A DNA stretch of 64,000 nt from Nonomuraea maritima (GTDB lineage: Bacteria; Actinomycetota; Actinomycetes; Streptosporangiales; Streptosporangiaceae): NCBI RefSeq assembly GCF_900100395.1, contig NZ_FNFB01000009.1, positions 62,001-126,000 on the forward strand, read 5' to 3'. Numbering within the stretch: the stretch's first letter is position 1; the number at the start of each line of letters is the position of its first letter. Position numbers and translations under genes: made by a program. The notes beneath the pieces were generated by a model. That model searched no databases. It was given only the letters and a program-made list of their open reading frames with translations, and had not been told where the DNA came from. Positions 59,889 through 64,000 of this stretch are shown here, one piece after another.

Positions 59889-61298
59889 TACTCCGGTGAC
59901 CACTTCGCGATCTTGCTGGTCGTGTCGCATGAAGACGGCCACCACGTGATCATTCGGAGTTTGTGAAGACATCTGAAGATCGCGTGATGGCCGTGGCCGA
60001 CACTGTAGACCCTGACGGCTGGATGGTCACCTTTAACGACCTGATGGGCCGGATCGCGGGCCGTTTCGGTCGCGTTGAGCCGCGTCGCACCGCCACCGCC
60101 TACGTCCGTGGGCTGCTGTCCGACCTCGGACGCAAGAACTGCTGGAATCTGGCCGAGCATGCCGGATTGAGCGGCCCGCAGGCCATGCAACGCCTGCTGC
60201 GCACCGCATGCTGGGACGCCGATGCCGTACGCGATGACGTACGCGGTTATGTCGCCGAGCAACTCGGCGAGGACGGGGTGCTGATCGTCGACGAGACAGG
60301 CTTTCTGAAGAAAGGCAGTCGCTCGGCGGGGGTCCAGCGGCAATACACCGGCACCGCGGGGCGAATCGAAAACAGCCAGGTCGGCGTGTTCCTAGCCTAC
60401 GCCACAGCACGGGGACGGGCGCTGGTGGACCGGCGGCTCTACCTGCCCGAGCACTCCTGGCTGGCCGATCCCGCCCGATGCGCCCAGGCCGGAGTGCCCG
60501 AAGAAGCCGCCTTCGCCACCAAGCCCGCCCTCGCCGCTGAGATGATTGCCGCCGCGCTGGACACGGGGCTGTCGGCACGCTGGGTGAGCGGCGATGAGGT
60601 CTACGGCCAAGACCCGCGTCTGCGCGCTCTTCTGGAACGGCGGCGGGTCGGCTACGTGCTGGCGATCGCAGGCAACCGGCGAGTGAACCTGGCGGGGCTG
60701 GACCGCAGCGCGGCCGGCGTCGCCGCCGGCGTGGCCGATCGGCACTGGCACCGCTATCGCGCCGGTCAGGGTGCCAAAGGCCCGCGCTGGTACGCCTGGG
60801 CCTGGGCCCGCATCGACGAACCCGACCCCGAGTGCGAGGGATACCGGTGGCTGCTGATCCGTCGCAACCTGATCAGCGGCGAGCTGGCCTTCTACCGCTG
60901 CTACGCACCCACACCGATGCCGCTCATGGCCCTGGTGAAGATCGCCGGCATCCGGTGGGCGGTGGAGGAATCCTTTCAAGCCGCCAAAGGCCAGGTCGGA
61001 CTGGACCACTATCAGGTGCGTGGCTGGCGGGCCTGGTATCGGCACGTCACCCTGGCCATGCTCGCCCTGCCCTTCCTCGCCACCCTGGCCGCGCTCCAGC
61101 ACGCCAGCGACGAGGAGCACATTGCGCTGACGATGCCCGAGATCCGCCGGGTTGCTGGCCAGCCTCGTTCTGAGCCGCTATCGCACTACCCGGCAGGTCC
61201 TGCACTGGTCACAATGGCGCCGCCGCCATCAAGCCACCGCCCGCCGCTGCCACTACCAGCGCAGATCACAGCCGTGATCGCGAAATGTCACTGGAGTA
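59889..61298 (+). mobile_element. Complete IS701-family insertion sequence with CTAG target duplication
   Basis: 1410 bp. Left end TACTCCGGTGACCACTTCGC, right end the inverted TACTCCAGTGACATTTCGCG; CTAG directly repeated at 59885-59888 and 61299-61302. A CTAG-type four-base duplication is typical of IS701. It carries one transposase gene with a late frameshift. Confidence 0.88.
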
Positions 61299-61399
61299 CT
61301 AGGCTGGAAAGTGATGCCGACCCGTCGGCCAGCCCAACTTCTGGTTCGCCAAGGAAAAGGTCCAGACCACATACATGGAAAACTGGACCCCAGAAATGA
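59987..61399 (+). CDS. IS701-family transposase with C-terminal frameshift
   Basis: The DDE core is intact: Asp in VLIVDETGFLKKGSRS, Asp in RWVSGDEVYGQDPRLRALLE, Glu in GIRWAVEESFQAAKGQVGL. At about 61150 an extra G (CGGG before TTGCTGGCC) shifts the frame; the original end (LLASLVLSRYRTTRQVLHW to a stop at 61277) lies one frame away. The shifted frame runs through the terminal repeat into flanking DNA to 61399. Activity may be impaired. Start ATG 59987 (GTGs at 59963 and 59984 also possible). Confidence 0.82.
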   Translation: MAVADTVDPDGWMVTFNDLMGRIAGRFGRVEPRRTATAYVRGLLSDLGRKNCWNLAEHAGLSGPQAMQRLLRTACWDADAVRDDVRGYVAEQLGEDGVLIVDETGFLKKGSRSAGVQRQYTGTAGRIENSQVGVFLAYATARGRALVDRRLYLPEHSWLADPARCAQAGVPEEAAFATKPALAAEMIAAALDTGLSARWVSGDEVYGQDPRLRALLERRRVGYVLAIAGNRRVNLAGLDRSAAGVAAGVADRHWHRYRAGQGAKGPRWYAWAWARIDEPDPECEGYRWLLIRRNLISGELAFYRCYAPTPMPLMALVKIAGIRWAVEESFQAAKGQVGLDHYQVRGWRAWYRHVTLAMLALPFLATLAALQHASDEEHIALTMPEIRRVAGQPRSEPLSHYPAGPALVTMAPPPSSHRPPLPLPAQITAVIAKCHWSTRLESDADPSASPTSGSPRKRSRPHTWKTGPQK

Positions 61400-62250
61400 C
61401 GGACATGGCACTGGCAGACGCCTGGGTGTTGGCCGGCGGGCTGGACTCCTGGAAAGCGATGGAACGAGCCCTTGCGACAAAACCCCAACGACCCAAGACT
61501 CGCCGGCTTCAAGCTGCCAGGGACGGAAAGCAATTCCCCTATGATTCCTGCGGCGAAAAAACCGATTCTCGCTTTGTGTATTACGACGAATATAGCAGCA
61601 TTACCAAGCACTATAAGGCCATTAGGTCAGCCGCTAAGACACACAAAATTAGCGAAATGTTCTTGCAGCACTGATCCTGTTCGAGAGCAAGGACTGGGAA
61701 CTGCAGCCTGGGAGAGCTGGAGGCTATGCAGCCGTATTAAAAGAGCAAATCGTGAATTTTGACATAAAGGGAGGATGGGGAGCCTCTATAGGCGTTACCC
61801 GGCTCGAGGCATACAAGGCTCGCTGGATGCTGATGATGCATTACGGCAAGGAGAAGTGGGAGAATGCCACTCTTGGTGAAGTTATCGATCAGCTGTTGGA
61901 TCCGTCGCGAGCTATACGCCTGACTGCCGCATATTTAGCATATCTGAAGAAGACAATTAACATATGATTCGGACGGCGGCGGCCATCAAAGGCATCTTAG
62001 CGACTTCGAGGCCGCGCTGGCCTACTGTGGGTGCTCAGGAGTAACCGTTGAAAATCCTGCTACCGCGTCTCTCAGGGATCTACAGTATGGTAACTTCCAG
62101 ACATGGATGGAGACGGGCACGCTGCCGCGAAAGGACCCATCTGGGGCTTATGGACGCCAAAAGGAAATCGCACAGTACATATCGACCGGCGTAGCGAAAG
62201 AATACCGGAAATGTATCACAGTGAGATTAGAAAAGGGCACGTGCCCTTAA
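61340..62250 (+). pseudogene. Decayed low-GC gene (muramidase/transglycosylase-like tail suspected)
   Basis: Several short frames form one degenerate coding region cut at its 5' side by the IS701 element: NFWFAKEKVQTTYMENWTPE with MALADAWVLAGGLDSW; then LAALILFESKDWELQ and GGWGASIGVTRLEAYKARW, MLMMHYGKEKWENATLGEVI, DPSRAIRLTAAYLAYLKKTI; then HQRHLSDFEAALAYCGCSG. At least three frame changes are needed. The 'IGVxRLEAYKAR...IRLTAAYLAYLK' pattern resembles lysozyme-type domains of secreted toxins, a weak guess. Base composition is far below chromosomal GC. Confidence 0.5.
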
Positions 62251-62759
62251 AGGTGCGCCGCAATGGAGCCCTGACTCACGGCCCAGGGCTCCGAGAGGTG
62301 CGGCCAGGTCGGTTACTGCAGACAGTAATAAGCTTCTTCTTCGTTGCTCTAATTAGCGGAGGGTGCGGGTGGCTTCGAGGGCCAATACAAGCTGATCCTT
62401 CTGCGCTCAACGAGGTGCGCAAAATCGGTACAGTTGAGGGCGAAAGCGCGATACAAAGTAATGTTGATGGATGGACCCAAGTTACAAATTACTTCGTAAT
62501 CGAAGTTGACGATACGAACAGCCAGAATTCCCTTAATGAAGCCGTCAAAATCCTACAAGCAAAAGAGTGGTCGATAGTGGCCGAAAATAGACCAGTAAGA
62601 GTGCTGATGAAATCCAATAAATGGCACGAGGTGCACTTATCGGTCACCCCCTTCAGGTCCATATATCTGAATAACGTTCCAGAGCTCTTGACAGTTTTGG
62701 ATGACAATACGACCAAGATGGAAAGTTCCGTCATAGTCGACGTATACAAGATTGTATAA
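62211..62759 (+). CDS. Low-GC lipoprotein of unknown function
   Basis: Up to 182 aa from ATG 62211; a GTG at 62299 would start just before the signal (LLQTVISFFFVALISGGC, lipid Cys). The mature part (INSLNEAVKILQ-like helices; VLMKSNKWHEVHLSVTPF; YLNNVPELLTVLDDNTTKM) has no recognised family. Unlike nearly every chromosomal gene here it uses many A/T-ending codons, as does the decayed gene upstream, so both arrived together as foreign DNA. Confidence 0.65.
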   Translation: MYHSEIRKGHVPLKVRRNGALTHGPGLREVRPGRLLQTVISFFFVALISGGCGWLRGPIQADPSALNEVRKIGTVEGESAIQSNVDGWTQVTNYFVIEVDDTNSQNSLNEAVKILQAKEWSIVAENRPVRVLMKSNKWHEVHLSVTPFRSIYLNNVPELLTVLDDNTTKMESSVIVDVYKIV

Positions 62760-62784
62760 GCTGCTCTGACGCGCGTCGCTGTGT

Positions 62785-64000
62785 TGTCCCGGGAGATGCT
62801 TGACACCTCTGTCCCAGGACATGTTTGACGGGTGCCGTTGTCGGCCGATCTTTCGTGCGTCGTTTGCGGGCGTCGCGCGTCTGGAGGCCGGGATTGGCCC
62901 CTGGTGGATATGTCTGTTGTCGAGCAGCGGTATCGGGCTGTGCTGGCGGTGCTGGCCGGCGGTTCGGTGACCGAGGTCGCCCGGGAGGTGGGGGTGGCGC
63001 GGCAGACGTTGTCGAGCTGGGTGTCGCGTTATCGGGAGTCCGGGCTGGGCGGCCTGGTGGACCGTTCGCGGCGGCCGCACTCGTCTCCGTCGCAGATGCC
63101 GGCGAAGGTGGAGGTGCTGGTGTGTGAGCTGCGGCGTCAGCATCCGCGGTGGGGCCCGGTCCGCCTGGCGCATGAAGCCGGGCGACGCGGTATCGATCCG
63201 CCGCCGTCGCGGATGGGCGTGTATCGGGCGCTGAAGCGTCACGGCCTGATCGAGCCGGGTGCGGGACGGCGCAGGAAGGTCTTCCGTCGCTGGCAGCGTG
63301 AGGCGCCGATGGAGTTATGGCAGCTGGACATCGTCGGCGGCGTGCTTCTGGCGGACGGGCGTGAGGTCAAGGTGGTAACCGGTGTTGACGACCACTCGCG
63401 TTTCTGTGTGATCGCCAAGGCGGTGGTGCGGGCGACCGGTCGGGCGGTATGTCTGGCCTTCACCGAGGCGCTGCGCGCGTTCGGGGCGCCGGGTGAGGTG
63501 CTGACCGATAACGGCAAGCAGTTCACCGCGCGGTTCGGTCATGGCGGTGAGGTGTTGTTCGACCGGATCTGTCGGGACAACGCCATCGTGCATCGGCTGA
63601 CTCAGCCGCGATCACCGACGACGACCGGAAAGGTGGAGCGCTTCCACCAGAGCATGCGCCGCGAACTGCTGGACGGTGCGGGCCCGTTCGAGGACTTGGC
63701 CGCCTTCCAGGCAGAGCTGGATGCGTGGGTGGAGCATTACAACACCGCCCGTCCGCACCAGAGCCTGGACATGGCCGTCCCCGCCGACCGCTTCACGCCG
63801 GTGAGCCCAGCCGAGCGAGAGCTGCTGCCGCTGCGCCTGCCAGCGATCTTGACCGCCCAGCCGGACCCAGCGCCGGCCATGGACGACGCGCCAGACGATG
63901 CGGCGGCCGACGCCGGTGCTGCGGCGCCGGAGCGCCGAAAGAGCAGCAACGAAGGCATGCCGGTGGCCGAACGGCCGATGCGACCGGCGGCATGGTCGGG
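62785..64000 (+). mobile_element. IS481-family insertion sequence (right end outside window)
   Basis: Left end TGTCCCGGGAGATGCTTGAC (62785-62804), repeated imperfectly at 62810-62829 as TGTCCCAGGACATGTTTGAC (17/20 identical). The TGTCCCGGG-type terminus and following transposase are typical of IS481 elements. The right terminus is beyond base 64000. Confidence 0.8.
62910..64000 (+). CDS. IS481-family transposase (3' end cut by window edge)
   Basis: ATG 62910 (GTG 62904 possible). Helix-turn-helix: VTEVAREVGVARQTLSSWVS; then the rve integrase domain with the DDE triad: LWQLDIVGGVLL (Asp), VLTDNGKQFTARFG (Asp), GKVERFHQSMRRELL (Glu), ending VEHYNTARPHQSLDM. An Ala/Asp/Pro-rich extension follows and is open at base 64000. 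No frameshift is seen, so it may be active. Confidence 0.9.
   Translation, partial: MSVVEQRYRAVLAVLAGGSVTEVAREVGVARQTLSSWVSRYRESGLGGLVDRSRRPHSSPSQMPAKVEVLVCELRRQHPRWGPVRLAHEAGRRGIDPPPSRMGVYRALKRHGLIEPGAGRRRKVFRRWQREAPMELWQLDIVGGVLLADGREVKVVTGVDDHSRFCVIAKAVVRATGRAVCLAFTEALRAFGAPGEVLTDNGKQFTARFGHGGEVLFDRICRDNAIVHRLTQPRSPTTTGKVERFHQSMRRELLDGAGPFEDLAAFQAELDAWVEHYNTARPHQSLDMAVPADRFTPVSPAERELLPLRLPAILTAQPDPAPAMDDAPDDAAADAGAAAPERRKSSNEGMPVAERPMRPAAWS

Overview
The window is from a high-GC actinobacterium. Coding DNA is strongly G/C-biased at third positions, GTG and TTG starts are common, several promoters look leaderless, and the gene content (LacI-controlled sugar ABC cassette, ECF41 sigma factor, FBP-domain protein, DUF6461-like protein, FrnE-type DsbA protein, second cis-prenyltransferase) fits the Streptosporangiaceae/Nonomuraea group. 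The genus is an inference from gene style only. No rRNA, tRNA or CRISPR array was seen.

Layout. 1-6142: carbohydrate cassette (LacI regulator, GH127 beta-L-arabinofuranosidase, Tat/lipoprotein binding protein, two permeases) with coupled starts. 6132-7343: decay zone with an alpha/beta-hydrolase interrupted by an IS200/IS605-like remnant, a cytochrome P450 remnant and a strong terminator. 7344-9729: ECF41 sigma factor divergent from its usual 'COE' partners (NmrA-type oxidoreductase and a carboxymuconolactone-decarboxylase-like protein). 9743-15890: DsbA/TPR protein and TetR sharing a long operator, Rsm22-like methyltransferase, cis-prenyltransferase, GNAT, pentapeptide protein and a membrane protein. 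15936-18501: cydAB. 18792-21165: DUF2075-type ATPase with an N-terminal nuclease-like motif. 21313-28834: flavin monooxygenase, methyltransferase, amino-acid dehydrogenase, FBP protein, then a TetR regulator divergent from a cytochrome P450-ClpX paralogue operon.

28846-31955 is a foreign, lower-GC insertion. Two 87-bp inverted copies of an IS end (84/87 identical) enclose a three-gene cassette. Its membrane protein (C-terminus) and small partner protein (N-terminus) carry the same short Gly/Asn/Gln motif, like a bacterial amyloid-signalling pair; this is the best candidate for an undescribed system. 32838-40711 is an aromatic acyl-CoA catabolic cluster: PaaX regulator, FAH hydrolase, Rid protein, salicylyl/anthraniloyl-CoA hydroxylase-reductase, cupin, thioesterase and CoA ligase. 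Related promoter/operator sequences precede its divergent units. 40865-57594 is ordinary chromosome: GDPD with a Gly-His-Gly-Asn tail, MerR/CMD pair, MFS, XdhC-like protein, a large HEAT-like protein, a PrmC-like methyltransferase, phytase-like esterase, a GH65 phosphorylase running in frame into an HTH/PPOX protein, beta-phosphoglucomutase-like HAD, lipoprotein, and a WYL regulator with its hydrolase.

57640-64000 is an IS graveyard: IS256 remnant, frameshifted serine recombinase, an internally deleted IS701-like copy, a full IS701-family element with CTAG duplications, a decayed low-GC gene, a lipoprotein, and an IS481-family element running off the right edge.
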